From: Paulinella micropora
Taxonomy: Eukaryota; Cercozoa; Imbricatea; Euglyphida
Reading direction: 5' to 3'
Assembly: GCA_009731375.1 (NCBI GenBank)
Contig: BJOX01000069.1
Coordinates: 663,293-703,461 of the forward strand
DNA: 40,169 nt
Below, piece by piece: positions 10,491-19,800 of the stretch. Within the stretch, counting starts at the first letter, position 1. Each line of letters starts with the position of its first letter. The notes beneath the pieces were generated by a model, which searched no databases, was not told the DNA's origin, and was given only the letters and a program-made list of their open reading frames with translations. Position numbers and translations under genes: made by a program.

Positions 10491-10668
10491 TAGGACAAAA
10501 AGGCAGTAGTAGAGGACAAAAAGGCATCAGCAACCAGCTTTCCGTCGTAGTTTTGGGCCCGCCGGTGAGTATGGTACAATAGGACAAAATGGCAGTAGTA
10601 AAGGACAAAAAGGCATCAGCAACCATCTTTCCGTCGTAGTTTTGGGCCCGCCGGTGAGTATGGTACAG
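10491..10668. repeat. 89-bp tandem duplication
   Basis: Copies 10491-10579 and 10580-10668 differ at a few positions and share GGACAAAAAGGCATCAGCAA and GTTTTGGGCCCGCCGGTGAG. Non-coding; it lies between the ~80-bp array and the first gene. Confidence 0.9.
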
Positions 10669-10672
10669 AAGC

Positions 10673-10689
10673 TTCTAGAAAACCGTTAC
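10673..10689. promoter_or_regulatory. TTCTAGAA next to inverted GTAACGG
   Basis: TTCTAGAA (10673-10680) is followed by CCGTTAC (10683-10689, the reverse complement of GTAACGG). The same two motifs, in different spacing, occur at 38346-38378. Possible protein-binding site; function unknown. Confidence 0.35.
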
Positions 10690-10910
10690 TTCTGCCAGGA
10701 AACGAAACGGACGGCCTTGCATCCTCACAACCCGAACTCGGCAGAAATCTAGAAGTGGATAGTAGCCGGAAGTAGCCCTTTGCCATTTTTGCCCTGGCGT
10801 TGGATGTGGGCAGATTTTCGGAAATTTACCGCAGCGGAAAATACGTCGAACTTCCCTGGCCTTTGTACTCACGCTGGCTTTGTTGCTGCTGTAGGTGCCA
10901 CCGCGCGAAA

Positions 10911-11633
10911 ATGATGATTGCTCTACGGAACAAACGACTGGCCGCTGGGACGGACGCCCAGCCCGCGAAGCGACGCCGCCTGGAGTTGCCCTCGCTTACT
11001 CGTACCCTCCCGCGCGAAGCTCTACCTGGCGGGCCGTTCGCCACTGCATTGTTGTCTATATCGGACAGAACCCTTGCTCTGCGCCGCGATCCGCTGGCTT
11101 ATCTGGGGCTTCCTGCTACGTATTGGGTGTCGGGGGGGGCGGAAACCTACTCTGCGCTGGACTCTATGCTGTTGGCCAAGCGTACCTGCGATCCCGCGGT
11201 AAAGGAAGCTGCTGGTCTGGTCGCCGCGGAGCATGCGGGCCTATATCTATTGGGGGAGGAGCACGGCATTCCAGCGGTGGTCGTGAATTTGGTCACTGGA
11301 TACGTCAACCCAACGTATCATGAACCATTGAAGGCTGGCACGTGGAAAGATTCCGACGATACTGATATGCTGCAGTCGTTGTGCGACAAAGCGCATTTGC
11401 CTCACATGTACGTGCCTACTAGCGGTCTGCATGAACCATGGACCTGCTCATGGGAGGTTGTGATGGATATGGATTTTGATTCGGATGCCGATCGAGCAGA
11501 CACGCGGATGATGCGACGCGTTGAAAGAGTCAGAAATAAGTACTGGGAAAAAACAGAACAGAAGCTCAACAGGCGTCTTGCCAGGTTCTTCAGGCTAGTG
11601 GACAAGATGAGACGAAATGTTCTGACTAATTAA
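10911..11633 (+). CDS. Hypothetical viral protein, paralogue of the 25246-25884 product (240 aa)
   Basis: I chose the ATG at 10911; the frame is open upstream to 10800 but only with a TTG and an unlikely Cys-rich leader. The 240-aa product begins with a basic stretch containing AKRRRLE. It is clearly paralogous to the 212-aa protein at 25246-25884: both share AAEH followed by a leucine-rich helix, LVT-[GE]-[YF]-V, YEPL/HEPL-x-AG-[TA]-W, and a C-terminal region with RxxYWxxxEQxLNxRLxxFF and a terminal helix. Function unknown; the conserved C-terminal helix suggests an oligomerisation or interaction domain. It precedes the fibre cluster and lies beside the repeat block, as its paralogue lies beside another repeat-bearing spacer. 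Confidence 0.75.
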   Translation: MMIALRNKRLAAGTDAQPAKRRRLELPSLTRTLPREALPGGPFATALLSISDRTLALRRDPLAYLGLPATYWVSGGAETYSALDSMLLAKRTCDPAVKEAAGLVAAEHAGLYLLGEEHGIPAVVVNLVTGYVNPTYHEPLKAGTWKDSDDTDMLQSLCDKAHLPHMYVPTSGLHEPWTCSWEVVMDMDFDSDADRADTRMMRRVERVRNKYWEKTEQKLNRRLARFFRLVDKMRRNVLTN

Positions 11634-11637
11634 ATTG

Positions 11638-11668
11638 ACTTTTTTTATTCTCTGTCTTAATACTATAA
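11638..11668 (+). promoter_or_regulatory. Candidate promoter motif TTTTTTTATTCTCTG
   Basis: The T-run plus ATTCTCTG element lies immediately after the previous stop codon and 20-30 nt upstream of the ATG at 11681. It matches the element seen before several structural genes in this window. Confidence 0.5.
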
Positions 11669-11680
11669 CAGTGTTCCGGG

Positions 11681-11899
11681 ATGTTGGCAGTTTGTCCTAC
11701 CTGTGGCGCCTGCTTTTTCGAAGGGCAGCTTTTTTGGTCCGGCACCGGCAAGAGAGGCGACCCTCGAGACTTAGCCTCGCTCGTGTGCCGACCTTATGGC
11801 GACGGCGCCTGTATCAACCCGGCCAGAGACGTCCCTGGCGGAGACAGCTGGGAAGAACGCATGCGCTTCGTGGACAATTTTCTAGACGAGATGTTGTAA
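11681..11899 (+). CDS. Small cysteine-rich, zinc-ribbon-like protein (72 aa)
   Basis: A complete 72-aa ORF between the paralogue gene and the fibre gene, with a T-rich promoter-like element upstream. Cys5-x2-Cys8 (CPTCGAC) near the N-terminus, with Cys36 and Cys44 further on, could complete one zinc site. The C-terminal third is acidic and helical. It is too short to assign to a named family. The spacing (48 nt before, 49 nt after) matches that of other genes here, which supports it as real. Confidence 0.65.
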   Translation: MLAVCPTCGACFFEGQLFWSGTGKRGDPRDLASLVCRPYGDGACINPARDVPGGDSWEERMRFVDNFLDEML

Positions 11900-11948
11900 A
11901 CTAATTAAAAAAACTTCTCCTCTTATTATATTATTTAATCAGCAACAA

Positions 11949-14900
11949 ATGGAAGTTGCGAGATCGTATAAACGGCGTCGTTTGGATGGAGCGGCCGACG
12001 ATTTCGTACTGCCGGTCGACGGACAGGCCGGCGATGTCCTGATTAGTGACGGCGACGGAGGCGTGAGATGGGCAGCGGGCGGAGTGGCCGCGAACGAGGC
12101 GGTAGCGCTTAATACAGCTCACAGACTGACTACGTCCGGGAACCCGCACTTGGTCGATCTAGCCGATCTGATTACCTTGACGCTTGACACCGAAACCAAA
12201 GTAAACCAGCCGGCCGGGATGACTTCTAACAGCTCCGCTAGCTTTGTGGCCTCGGCCTCTAGCAATTCCACCCAAGCCTACCTGGCCTTTGACAGCGACT
12301 TCTCGACGCTGTGGGGCACCACTGCGCCCGACAGCTACAGCGGCAACAACTACACTGCCATGATCGAGACGATGGTCGATAATCTCCCTGTAGCGGGCGC
12401 GTGGCTCCAGCTCGATCTACAAATGCACGCCAAGGTCACTGCTTACCACTTCACGTCTGCGGGTGCTATTACCGCGCCCAGGGACTGGGTAGTTGCTTAC
12501 AGCGCGGACGGCAGCCGGTGGTTCACTTGGGACAGCCAGACGGCCCAGACCTTTGTCGGCGACAGCCTGCGCACGTTCACGCCGGCAACCTCGGCCGACT
12601 ACGCTCGGTACCTGCGCGTAATCTGCACTAAAAACAACGGGGCGGGGGTCTGGTACATGCGGAGCCTGGCTTTCGACTACCAGCTATACAATGCCGGCTG
12701 CCTCGAGAACACCAGCTACCCTACCAAGGCCTCGCAGCTAGCGCCCAAGGCGTACGTCGACCACCAGGTGGCAGGAGCAGTGAAGTTCCCGTCGATCATG
12801 CCTACCCAAAACGACTGTGTCGTGACCATGGATCCAGACGGCTCGATCTTTGCGGTCAAGGACAGGACGCTCAAGCAGCCGTCCCTGGCTCCTAGCGGTA
12901 ATGGCGCGATCGTGCTCATGGACACCGACTACACGGTTACGACGATCCCGGACACTCTCGCGAGGCTGCCTAACCCTCTGCCCGCCTCGACAGCACAGCT
13001 GGTGACGGTCGACCCGGACGGTGTGCTAGGCCTGAGCAGCCAATTGAGCTCATCGACGCTCACGCTGACAGGGGCTGGCGGCAACAGCACTCTTTCGGCT
13101 CCTTCCAGTGGGTCTTGTGCACTCAAGCTGCCGGCCTCCCTTCCTGCAAGTACGAAGCTGTTGGCGGCCGGAGCGGACGGGGCCATGAGCTACGCGGAGG
13201 GCGACTTCTTGCCCATGCCCGTCACTAGCGGCATACTGGTGAAGGAAACGGGCGTGATCAACACCAAGACGATAGAGGATCTCTTCCGACAGGCTAGCGG
13301 CGCGCTCGCTGTAGGCTACCTGGCCGGCGGGGACATGAAGCAGGGGGGCGCCAGCATAGCGATAGGCGATTATACCGGGATGGTTACGCAAGGCTCGGGC
13401 GCTGTCGCAGTGGGAGATACTACCGGAAACGAGAATCAAGGCAACAACGCCGTGGCGATAGGCACGACGGCGGGCAGTACCAACCAAGGGGAGCGATCCG
13501 TGGCGATAGGATATTATGCGGGCACCACAAACCAAGGAGCGCGGTCCGTAGCTATCGGGTCACATGCGGGCGCCGTGTTGGGGGCGGACAGCATTGCGAT
13601 TGGTGGGTGCGATAGCGCCCTGTCGGTACCTGCAACAAACGCGATCGTGCTGAACGCGAGCGGTGCGGACATGGATGTTAGCACATCTGGTTCGACTACC
13701 ATCAGGCCGGTGAGGTCGGGCCAAGCGAGCGGTTCAGGCAAGATGGTGCTGCAGTACAACCCTAGCACGTACGAAATGTCTCAAAGCAATTTCTCGCTGC
13801 CGAGCTCGCTGCCCATCACCACAGCGCTGATGTCACTAACGTCTGGCGGCGCGATGCAAGCTGGTGGTAATATGATCTACCATAACTTGATGTTCGGCCT
13901 GGCTGCCACTGGCAGCAAGATGCCGAGCAACATGACTACGAACCCCTGGGTCAGCCCCGATATGTACACCTATACAGCGAGCTCCGATGGGAGGTACGGG
14001 GACAACGTCTTGTATGATGCTAGACTCGCGTTCGACAACTCCGTCAGCACTACACACATGGGCACAGGCCCTTACGACGCTACTACGGGCGTTTGGAGTG
14101 GCTCATTGGGGGTGACTGGCAAGACTATCAGCGGCGTTTTTGTGAATGGCAACTGGTTACAGCTCGATTTGGGTAGGGTGGTTCAACTGACCCAGTACTA
14201 CGTTACTTCTGCCAGTAGCATAAATTCCGCGACCTCGTATGCGCCCGGCCAGTGGAAGATGGCTACTAGCACGAACGGCTCTACTTGGACTTTGTGGCAC
14301 GACCAGAACGTGACACAGACGTTCACCACGAGCCAGGAAAAGACGTTTGCTCCTATAGCCTGGGCAGTTGGCAGGTATGTGGTAATGGTATTTATAGTCG
14401 CTGGCTCTAGCAACCTGGTCGGCCGGGTCGTCAACGAAATAGCCTCGTTAAAATTCGATTTCAACGACTACGTGTATCTGCCGAGGAACCTGTCACCACC
14501 CTCAGACGTGACTGACGCCGCCAACAAAGGCTACGTGGACACGCAGACTTCGAAGACACCATTGACGATCGGCACCTCCACGATCGCGAGCACGGGGACG
14601 GTCGCGCTGAGCCTGCCTAGCTCGCTGCCCGCCAGTACTAGCTTGGTGTCGCTGGGCTCCGACGGTACGCTGTTGTACGGGGACCAGGCCATCTCTCATG
14701 GTCTGAGCCTTGTAGCCACTTCGTACGTGAAGAAGCCCGACAGCATGACGAGTAACAGCTGGAACGGCCTGGTCGCGAGCGCGTCCACTTCTGGGAACGG
14801 CAACGCGTACGACGGCTTCAATACTGGCTCAAGCTCCTCCTGGCAGAGCAACACTGGTACCTACGATGCCACTAGCGGCGCCTACACCTCCAATGCAAGC

Positions 14901-17900
14901 AAAACGTTTTCGGGTGTAGTGTGCTCAGGAGAGTGGCTCCAGCTAGATTTTGGCACTGGAGTCATACTGGAGAAGTACTGTCTGCAGGGCCAGACCGGCG
15001 GCCTGAGTAAAGCAATGAAACAGTGGTGGGTGGGCACGTCGTTGGACGGCACTACCTGGACGCTGTGGCAATATGCGTCGTTCCCCTTTATAGTTGATAC
15101 TTCGGTCACTTTCACTCCGACCGACAACGCAAGGGCTGCCCGCTACGTGGCCATAGTTGTTGCTTCCATCATGGGCGCAGGGGCTTCTAGCTTCTGTGCG
15201 ATCAACCACTTTGGCTTTGACTACACCATGTGCCCCGCGATCAAGAACATAGCGGCGCCGCTAGTCAGCACCGACGCTGCCAACAAGGCTTACGTAGACG
15301 GACACGCGCATAGGTCACCAATGACGATCGGCACCTCTACGATCGCGAGCACGGGGACGGTCGCGCTGAGCCTGCCTAGCTCGCTGCCTGCCAGCACTTC
15401 TCTGACGTCGCTGACCTCTGCGGGACAACTAAGCGCCTCTGCGCTCAGGGTGCCGGCATCTCTGCCAGGCAGCACTTTGCTAGTGACACTCGACTCCGCT
15501 GGCCAGCTCGATACAGGCGCTGCTAGCTCGCTGTCACTCAGCGGGGCGGGAGGCACCAGCACACTTTCCGCTCCTGGCACAGGCTCCAGCGCCATCAAGA
15601 CTTTCAGTGGTCTGCCGTCCGTGGTATCGCTAGTCACGGTAGATGGCAGCGGCAGCCTGGCACATGCGCAGCCGGTTGGACACAGTCTTGCTTTTACAGA
15701 CTCTCCGAGCGGCAGCAGAATGCCTAACGGCATGACATCCGCGAGCTGGACGTCGGGCAGTCAGACGTTTGTCGTGAGCGCTAGTGGCTCGTTCAGTACG
15801 TCCGTCCCTTATAAGGCGTTTGATGGTAACGGCACTGGTACTTTCTGGTGTACACCACTGAGCGTCTACAACACCTCAACTGGTGCCTACACCAGCAACA
15901 AGTTCAAGACAGTGGGAGGCTCGAACGTGAATGGGGAGTGGATCCAGCTCGATTTCGGGGCGGAAGTGCGGCTGACCACGTACTACATCACTACCTCTTC
16001 AAATAGATCGCCTCGCAAGTGGGTGATGGCAGTCAGCGACGACGGGAATACTTGGACCACCTGGCAAGCACAGACAACAAATTACAACTTCGCCGACGCT
16101 ACAGAAACCGCTTTTACACCTACTGCGCCCGTGATCTGTCGGTATGCAGTGTTGATAGTAACTGAGAATAGTGGCGTTGATAACTACTTCCAGATCAGCG
16201 CGCTGAGTTTCGATTACAGCGGGCTTGCTCTCAGAGTTAAGAACCTAGCACTCCCCGCAAACGGGACAGACGGCGCCAACAAGAGCTACGTGGACTCGCA
16301 TACACACACGTCGCCACTGACGATCGGTACATCTACGATCGCGAGCTCTGGAACAGTCGCGTTGAGCCTGCCCAGCGCGCTGCCCGCCAGCACTTCGCTG
16401 ACGTCGCTGACCTCTGCGGGGCAGCTGAGTGCTTCTGTGCTCAAGGTGCCGGCATCTCTGCCCGGTAGCACTTTGCTAGTGACACTCGACTCTGGTGGTC
16501 AGCTAGCGACAGGGGCTGCTAGCTCGCTGTCACTTAGCGGGGCGGGCGGCACCAGCACCCTTTCCGCTCCGGCTTCTGGCTCTTCTGCGCTCCTGCTGCC
16601 GACCGCGTTGCCTGCTGCAACGTCGCTAGTCTCGGTGACCAGCGGAGGCTTGCTGCAGCACGGGAACCAGACATTCTCACATGGTTTGACCTTCGCTGCA
16701 GGCACTGCCGGGGCCGGACAGGCTGTCACACTGCCGGCCTGGACCAGCAACAGCGCTTACACGCCCTCGACCGATCCGAACTGGTCTATCGCGGCTTCGT
16801 CCGAAGCTGCATCTCCCTACGTTCTCTACAAGTGCTTTGACAAGACGTATGCTACCATCGAATCAGATTGCTGGTCATCAGCTGGCGGTAAATACTACAC
16901 TACAGCCGAGAACGCGCCGCTATCAGGGACAGTGAAGGCGGCGTGGAGAACAAGTAATGTGGACGGCGGAAGTTACGTAGACGGCGAGTGGATACAGATC
17001 AGGCACGCAACCGCGAGGAAGCGTCTTCTCTCTTTCAAACTCTACACAAGATACCAGTATTATACAGACGGTCCTAGAAAATACAGAGTTTTGGCTAGCA
17101 ACGATGGTATAAGCTGGACTACGATATTCACGGAGCCCGGTCCTTATACGTGGACAGGCAATGGCTTCGTAAGTAAGACACTGTCCCCCGTGCCAAGTGC
17201 ATATCACTACCACCGCCTAGTAGTGACTGAAACAGGCAGTATTTACGGCAGCGCCATTGTTGGATATTGGGATACATCGTTCGAGGAGGATACGACACTC
17301 TACACTGTCACTAACGTCGCTGCGCCCGCTGCAGCCACTGACGCTGCCAACAAAAGCTACGTTGACGAGAAGACGTCTAAGACTCCGCTGGTGGTCGGTA
17401 ACAGCTCGATCGCGAGCACCGGGACTGTCGCGCTGAAGCTGCCGAGCGCGCTGCCCTCCGCTGGCACTGATCGTGTGCTCCAGCTCAACGACCTCGGCGA
17501 GTTCGAGCTGGGCACCTGGGACAACGGCCACTGGCTGTGCGAAACAGTGCTGACTTTTGCTAATGCTAATGGCAGGATTATGACTTACGACAACACGGTG
17601 AGAATCGCACCTTCTTTCGGCAATATCACTCGCTTGACTAGCAACTCGGGCAACGCTTCTACCAGCTACACCACGTTCCAGAACACGTCGGGCATGACCA
17701 GGAAATGGCTCGTTGCTGCCTGCGTCAAATTCAAAAACACCGCCACGAGCAGTCCCATGAACGCCGAGGCCTGGGTCGAGAAGAGCGCTAGCAGGCCGGC
17801 CAGCAACACTGCGATCGCGTCGGTGCGCTGGCTGCACTCCACCACTTATAGTAACGGTAGTGCTTTCAACGGGCAGTATGCGACAGTGAATCTAGCTGGC

Positions 17901-18038
17901 ATAGTGGAAGTGGCCGCGAACGAGTACATCTGGATCGAGGTTTACGGAGGTACAGCAACTGCCGTAAATTACATTGCAAACATTGGATCAGCCGTCTATG
18001 AAAGAGGTTTTGTGTCTATTACCGAGATCTCGGGCTGA
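11949..18038 (+). CDS. Giant modular fibre/adhesin with five discoidin-like domains (2029 aa)
   Basis: A single 2029-aa ORF from an ATG after an A/T-rich spacer. Visible modules: N-terminal anchor (1-80); discoidin (F5/8 type C)-like domains at about 86-247, 652-844, 926-1094, 1254-1427 and 1591-1787, each with an AFD-type turn, a GEWLQLDFG-type strand, a W-x-x-x-x-S-x-D-G-x-x-W motif and a final FDY; a YadA-like trimeric head segment at about 451-554 with repeated AVAIG/SIAIG; and five ANKxYVD motifs typical of phage and viral fibre stalks. Linkers repeat IGTSTIASTGTVALSLPSSL. The last ~170 residues form a beta-rich head reminiscent of C1q/TNF-like tips. This composition indicates a trimeric virion fibre that binds cell-surface glycans or other ligands. 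The domains differ in sequence, so they are old duplications. Function is inferred from architecture. Confidence 0.85.
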   Translation: MEVARSYKRRRLDGAADDFVLPVDGQAGDVLISDGDGGVRWAAGGVAANEAVALNTAHRLTTSGNPHLVDLADLITLTLDTETKVNQPAGMTSNSSASFVASASSNSTQAYLAFDSDFSTLWGTTAPDSYSGNNYTAMIETMVDNLPVAGAWLQLDLQMHAKVTAYHFTSAGAITAPRDWVVAYSADGSRWFTWDSQTAQTFVGDSLRTFTPATSADYARYLRVICTKNNGAGVWYMRSLAFDYQLYNAGCLENTSYPTKASQLAPKAYVDHQVAGAVKFPSIMPTQNDCVVTMDPDGSIFAVKDRTLKQPSLAPSGNGAIVLMDTDYTVTTIPDTLARLPNPLPASTAQLVTVDPDGVLGLSSQLSSSTLTLTGAGGNSTLSAPSSGSCALKLPASLPASTKLLAAGADGAMSYAEGDFLPMPVTSGILVKETGVINTKTIEDLFRQASGALAVGYLAGGDMKQGGASIAIGDYTGMVTQGSGAVAVGDTTGNENQGNNAVAIGTTAGSTNQGERSVAIGYYAGTTNQGARSVAIGSHAGAVLGADSIAIGGCDSALSVPATNAIVLNASGADMDVSTSGSTTIRPVRSGQASGSGKMVLQYNPSTYEMSQSNFSLPSSLPITTALMSLTSGGAMQAGGNMIYHNLMFGLAATGSKMPSNMTTNPWVSPDMYTYTASSDGRYGDNVLYDARLAFDNSVSTTHMGTGPYDATTGVWSGSLGVTGKTISGVFVNGNWLQLDLGRVVQLTQYYVTSASSINSATSYAPGQWKMATSTNGSTWTLWHDQNVTQTFTTSQEKTFAPIAWAVGRYVVMVFIVAGSSNLVGRVVNEIASLKFDFNDYVYLPRNLSPPSDVTDAANKGYVDTQTSKTPLTIGTSTIASTGTVALSLPSSLPASTSLVSLGSDGTLLYGDQAISHGLSLVATSYVKKPDSMTSNSWNGLVASASTSGNGNAYDGFNTGSSSSWQSNTGTYDATSGAYTSNASKTFSGVVCSGEWLQLDFGTGVILEKYCLQGQTGGLSKAMKQWWVGTSLDGTTWTLWQYASFPFIVDTSVTFTPTDNARAARYVAIVVASIMGAGASSFCAINHFGFDYTMCPAIKNIAAPLVSTDAANKAYVDGHAHRSPMTIGTSTIASTGTVALSLPSSLPASTSLTSLTSAGQLSASALRVPASLPGSTLLVTLDSAGQLDTGAASSLSLSGAGGTSTLSAPGTGSSAIKTFSGLPSVVSLVTVDGSGSLAHAQPVGHSLAFTDSPSGSRMPNGMTSASWTSGSQTFVVSASGSFSTSVPYKAFDGNGTGTFWCTPLSVYNTSTGAYTSNKFKTVGGSNVNGEWIQLDFGAEVRLTTYYITTSSNRSPRKWVMAVSDDGNTWTTWQAQTTNYNFADATETAFTPTAPVICRYAVLIVTENSGVDNYFQISALSFDYSGLALRVKNLALPANGTDGANKSYVDSHTHTSPLTIGTSTIASSGTVALSLPSALPASTSLTSLTSAGQLSASVLKVPASLPGSTLLVTLDSGGQLATGAASSLSLSGAGGTSTLSAPASGSSALLLPTALPAATSLVSVTSGGLLQHGNQTFSHGLTFAAGTAGAGQAVTLPAWTSNSAYTPSTDPNWSIAASSEAASPYVLYKCFDKTYATIESDCWSSAGGKYYTTAENAPLSGTVKAAWRTSNVDGGSYVDGEWIQIRHATARKRLLSFKLYTRYQYYTDGPRKYRVLASNDGISWTTIFTEPGPYTWTGNGFVSKTLSPVPSAYHYHRLVVTETGSIYGSAIVGYWDTSFEEDTTLYTVTNVAAPAAATDAANKSYVDEKTSKTPLVVGNSSIASTGTVALKLPSALPSAGTDRVLQLNDLGEFELGTWDNGHWLCETVLTFANANGRIMTYDNTVRIAPSFGNITRLTSNSGNASTSYTTFQNTSGMTRKWLVAACVKFKNTATSSPMNAEAWVEKSASRPASNTAIASVRWLHSTTYSNGSAFNGQYATVNLAGIVEVAANEYIWIEVYGGTATAVNYIANIGSAVYERGFVSITEISG

Positions 18039-18081
18039 TTTTTTTTTCTTTCGAGTCTGTATGTTTTAATTAAAAAAAGAA

Positions 18082-18363
18082 ATGGACGCGTTACGACAAG
18101 CACTAGCCGAGAACGAAAACGAGCTGGCCACGTGCCTAGCCCGCCGCCGGATCCTGGCCGTAGAACGAGAGAAGTTACAGCTGCAGATCGCACTCTGTGA
18201 AAAGGTCTGTGGTTGTAGGGAGACGCGCCTGCAGATCAAGCAATTGATCCAGCAAGAAGAGGAAGCGGAGGCGGCCGCCGAGTCTGCCGCCCACGCGGCC
18301 GTCGAGGCCGAAATGGCATTAGAAGAGACGGTCGTAGAGCTGCCTGACACCATCAATGGCTAG
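18082..18363 (+). CDS. Short coiled-coil protein (93 aa)
   Basis: A complete 93-aa ORF with an ATG 43 nt after the fibre stop, preceded by TTTTAATTAAAAAAA. The sequence is almost entirely helical with heptad-like leucines, a Cys cluster in the middle (CEKVCGC) and a Glu/Ala-rich acidic tail. Its place directly behind the fibre gene suggests a fibre chaperone, anchor or small structural partner, but that is inference. Its stop overlaps the stop of the convergent RNR gene by 4 nt (18360-18363). Confidence 0.65.
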   Translation: MDALRQALAENENELATCLARRRILAVEREKLQLQIALCEKVCGCRETRLQIKQLIQQEEEAEAAAESAAHAAVEAEMALEETVVELPDTING

Positions 18364-19337
18364 AAGTCCTGGTCTAGGCCCCATTCCGGCTCCTTGGCCG
18401 GCGCCCGCGCGTACTCGCTCACTCTTTTCTCGAAAAAGTTAGTCTTGCCTACCACGCCTAGCTGCTCCATGAAGGGCAGAGGGCATTTGGCCACCCCGTA
18501 CAGCTTTTCGCTCAGGCCCAAGTTCTGCAGCAGGCCGTCGGCCACGAACTCAACGTACCGTTCCATCAGCGTGGCGTTCAGGCCCAGCAAGGCCACCGGC
18601 AGCGACTCGCTGATGAACCTCCGCTCGACCTCGACACAGCCGGCCACGATCTGGAAAATGCGCGACATCTGCAGCTTGTTCGACACGTGGTGCTTGTACA
18701 AGTGGCACGCGAACAGGCCGTGCTGTGTCTCGTCCCGCGCAATAAACTCGTTGCTGGTGCACAGGCCCTGCAGCAGGCCCGGGTGCTTTTGTTTCAGCCA
18801 AAAGATGGAGGCGAAAGAAGAGGCGAACTGGACAAGTTCCACACAAGCGAACGCCACCAGCCGCTCGGCAAACGAAGACCGGGCCGGGCTGAGCCACTGC
18901 AGCGCCCACTTGGCTTTTTGTGCGACGGTCGGGACCTGCGTGATCGCATTGAACAACTTGTCTTTTTCTTGCTGGTCGCTGATGATCGTATCGATCAACA
19001 GGCTGTAGGTCCGCGAGTGTTCGGCCTCATTAAAAATCTGGTAAGAATAAAAAAGTCTCGCTTCACTGAACTGCACTTCGGCCAAAAAATTAGCGGCCAG
19101 GTTTTCTTGGATGATGCCGTCGCTCGAGGCGAAGAAGCCCAGCACCATCTTAATAAAATGCCTTTCGTCCTCGCTCAGTTTCTTGAAATCGGCCTGTTCC
19201 CTGCTTAGGTCTAGCTCATCTGCTGTCCAGAACGACCGCAGGGAAGCTTCATAGAATGAATACAGGTCCGGACGCCGTATCGGGAAGAGACAAAATCGCG
19301 ATGCTTCCGGCACGAGCAGTTTTTCTTCAGTGTCCAT
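18360..19337 (-). CDS. Ribonucleoside-diphosphate reductase small subunit, class I (325 aa)
   Basis: The R2 subunit houses the di-iron centre and tyrosyl radical used with R1 to reduce ribonucleotides to deoxyribonucleotides. All expected residues are present: Asp73 (FFASSDG), Glu104 and His107 (NEAEH), radical Tyr111 (HSRTY), Glu167, Glu203 and His206 (RDETQH). The C-terminus, GLDQDF, resembles the R1-binding tail of eukaryotic and viral R2. I set the start at the ATG at 19337, which aligns with normal R2 N-termini; the frame is open to a GTG at 19382. No R1 gene lies in the window, so the virus must encode it elsewhere or pair with host R1. A promoter-like AT spacer is shared with the divergent gene at 19453. 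Confidence 0.95.
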   Translation of the reverse strand: MDTEEKLLVPEASRFCLFPIRRPDLYSFYEASLRSFWTADELDLSREQADFKKLSEDERHFIKMVLGFFASSDGIIQENLAANFLAEVQFSEARLFYSYQIFNEAEHSRTYSLLIDTIISDQQEKDKLFNAITQVPTVAQKAKWALQWLSPARSSFAERLVAFACVELVQFASSFASIFWLKQKHPGLLQGLCTSNEFIARDETQHGLFACHLYKHHVSNKLQMSRIFQIVAGCVEVERRFISESLPVALLGLNATLMERYVEFVADGLLQNLGLSEKLYGVAKCPLPFMEQLGVVGKTNFFEKRVSEYARAPAKEPEWGLDQDF

Positions 19338-19452
19338 AATTCGCTCAGCTGCCGGTTGTCCAGTTTCAGCAAGGCCATTCACTCCCTTTTAATACTAAAG
19401 GAAAGAGGATATATTTTTTTCTTATGGCGCAAAACAACAACAAAGACTGACT

Positions 19453-19800
19453 ATGTTGCAAAGACGTAAGACCGAACAACGGCTGATGCCCTCGTCGCAG
19501 GAGTCCATCGCCGTAACCTCGCACGAGCTCGCACTCGAGCTCAAGCGCACATACAGCGATTTCTCTTGGCAGAGCGTGCCGCAGCTCATTGTCCACGGGG
19601 TCAAGTACCTTGCTCTCTATACTAACCACACGGGCGAGGAGAAGAAGCAGATCCTCGTTGCAGTGCTCGTGGACTTGTGTCCCGACGACAACGTGGACAA
19701 GCTGATCCCGCCCGTGGTTGATGTTATCTGGGAGCTCGTGAAGGCCGCCCTCGCTACCAACTGCTGCGAGCTGTGTCCCAAGGTCTGCACTATCAGCTAA
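19453..19800 (+). CDS. Hypothetical helical protein (115 aa)
   Basis: A complete 115-aa ORF divergent from RNR2, across a ~115-nt AT-rich spacer with T/A tracts on both strands. The N-terminus is basic; the rest alternates amphipathic helices, including TGEEKKQILVAVLVDLCPD and a C-terminal helix followed by a Cys pair (NCCELCPKVC). The G-x-x-K-K-x-x-hydrophobic pattern resembles small conserved proteins of algal DNA viruses, but I cannot assign a family. Its TAA overlaps the stop of the convergent SLATT-like gene (19797-19800). Confidence 0.65.
   Translation: MLQRRKTEQRLMPSSQESIAVTSHELALELKRTYSDFSWQSVPQLIVHGVKYLALYTNHTGEEKKQILVAVLVDLCPDDNVDKLIPPVVDVIWELVKAALATNCCELCPKVCTIS

Noticed and set aside
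10800-10910. N-terminal extension of the 240-aa protein
   Set aside because: It would need a TTG start and adds a Cys/Trp-rich leader absent from the paralogue.
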